This document shows, one piece after another, positions 36,926 through 37,052 of a stretch of DNA of 37,052 nt (within the stretch, counting starts at the first letter, position 1; each line of letters starts with the position of its first letter). The position numbers and the translations under genes were made by a program. Origin of the DNA: an uncultured Paraburkholderia sp. (GTDB taxonomy: Bacteria; Pseudomonadota; Gammaproteobacteria; Burkholderiales; Burkholderiaceae). The DNA lies in contig CALNWS010000046.1 in NCBI GenBank assembly GCA_940747215.1, positions 1 to 37,052 on the forward strand, read 5' to 3'. Below the pieces are notes generated by a model. It did no database searches. It saw only the letters and a program-made list of their open reading frames with translations, and was not told where the DNA came from.

Positions 36926-37052
36926 AGAGGTAGCCCTGTTCGTTCGGACAGTTTTCTGAGATTTTCAAGTGGAACGTCCGGGGCGATCATGCTGCCGATC
37001 TGATCGCAGGCAGCGTTGCGAAGTATGCCTCATCCGGCATCCGGTCTGCCAG
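36926..37052 (-). mobile_element. IS3-family insertion sequence, right end (partial, runs off the window)
   Basis: Reverse complement of 463-589 with one mismatch. Minus-strand reading from the window edge gives the orfB C-terminus (SLADRMPDEAYFATLPAI, stop TGA at 36991-36993) and the 65-bp right end, terminating near 36926. The rest of this copy lies outside the window, so whether it is intact cannot be judged. Confidence 0.85.

Overview
This window looks like a stretch of a Burkholderia-type chromosome (Burkholderiaceae; Paraburkholderia/Caballeronia-like) that is undergoing pseudogenisation. The evidence is high GC content and a gene order I know from that group: ferredoxin, hisC, pth, rplY, prs, tRNA-Gln, ispE, lolB, TPR protein, mutM, mutY, LON-domain protein, rapZ, hprK, ptsN, hpf, rpoN, lptB, lptA, lptC, kdsC, kdsD, Kef-type antiporter, apt, LysE-type exporter, Nudix, purU. 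Many broken genes together with nested insertion sequences suggest relaxed selection, as in host-restricted symbionts such as leaf-nodule Burkholderia. That lifestyle is inference; the sequence shows only the decay.

Layout. Bases 1-589 are an internally deleted IS3-family element. A 127-bp piece of the same element sits in inverted orientation at 36926-37052, so the window runs from one IS3 copy to another. Bases 628-25189 are conserved housekeeping DNA. It covers iron-sulfur protein (yfhL), translation (pth, rplY, hpf, tRNA-Gln), PRPP and purines (prs, apt, purU), isoprenoid precursors (ispE), envelope biogenesis (lolB, lptABC, kdsD), base-excision repair of 8-oxoguanine (mutM, mutY), and the nitrogen-PTS/cell-envelope regulatory set (rapZ, hprK, ptsN, rpoN). 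Within this core, hisC and kdsC are clearly broken. The TPR gene has two pairs of compensating frameshifts, and the LysE-type exporter lacks one membrane segment.

After the purU terminator (25259) every recognisable gene is a pseudogene. First comes an iron-uptake pair: a PepSY membrane protein, and divergent from it a TonB-dependent receptor truncated after its plug domain, with a good Fur box. Next is a probable amino-acid catabolic cluster: solute-binding protein, YheO/DauR-like regulator, ornithine-cyclodeaminase-family reductase and PLP hydroxy-amino-acid dehydratase. It is followed by the remnant of a large beta-rich protein (possibly a type III effector). Last is a degraded Tn3-family transposase split by an IS701-family element.

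I found no convincing novel system. The most informative signals are about mutation. Premature amber codons mostly lie at CTAGG, as expected from deamination of methylated CCAGG. There are several two-copy tandem duplications, compensating frameshifts that keep an ORF open, and a sharp step from intact to decayed DNA at purU.
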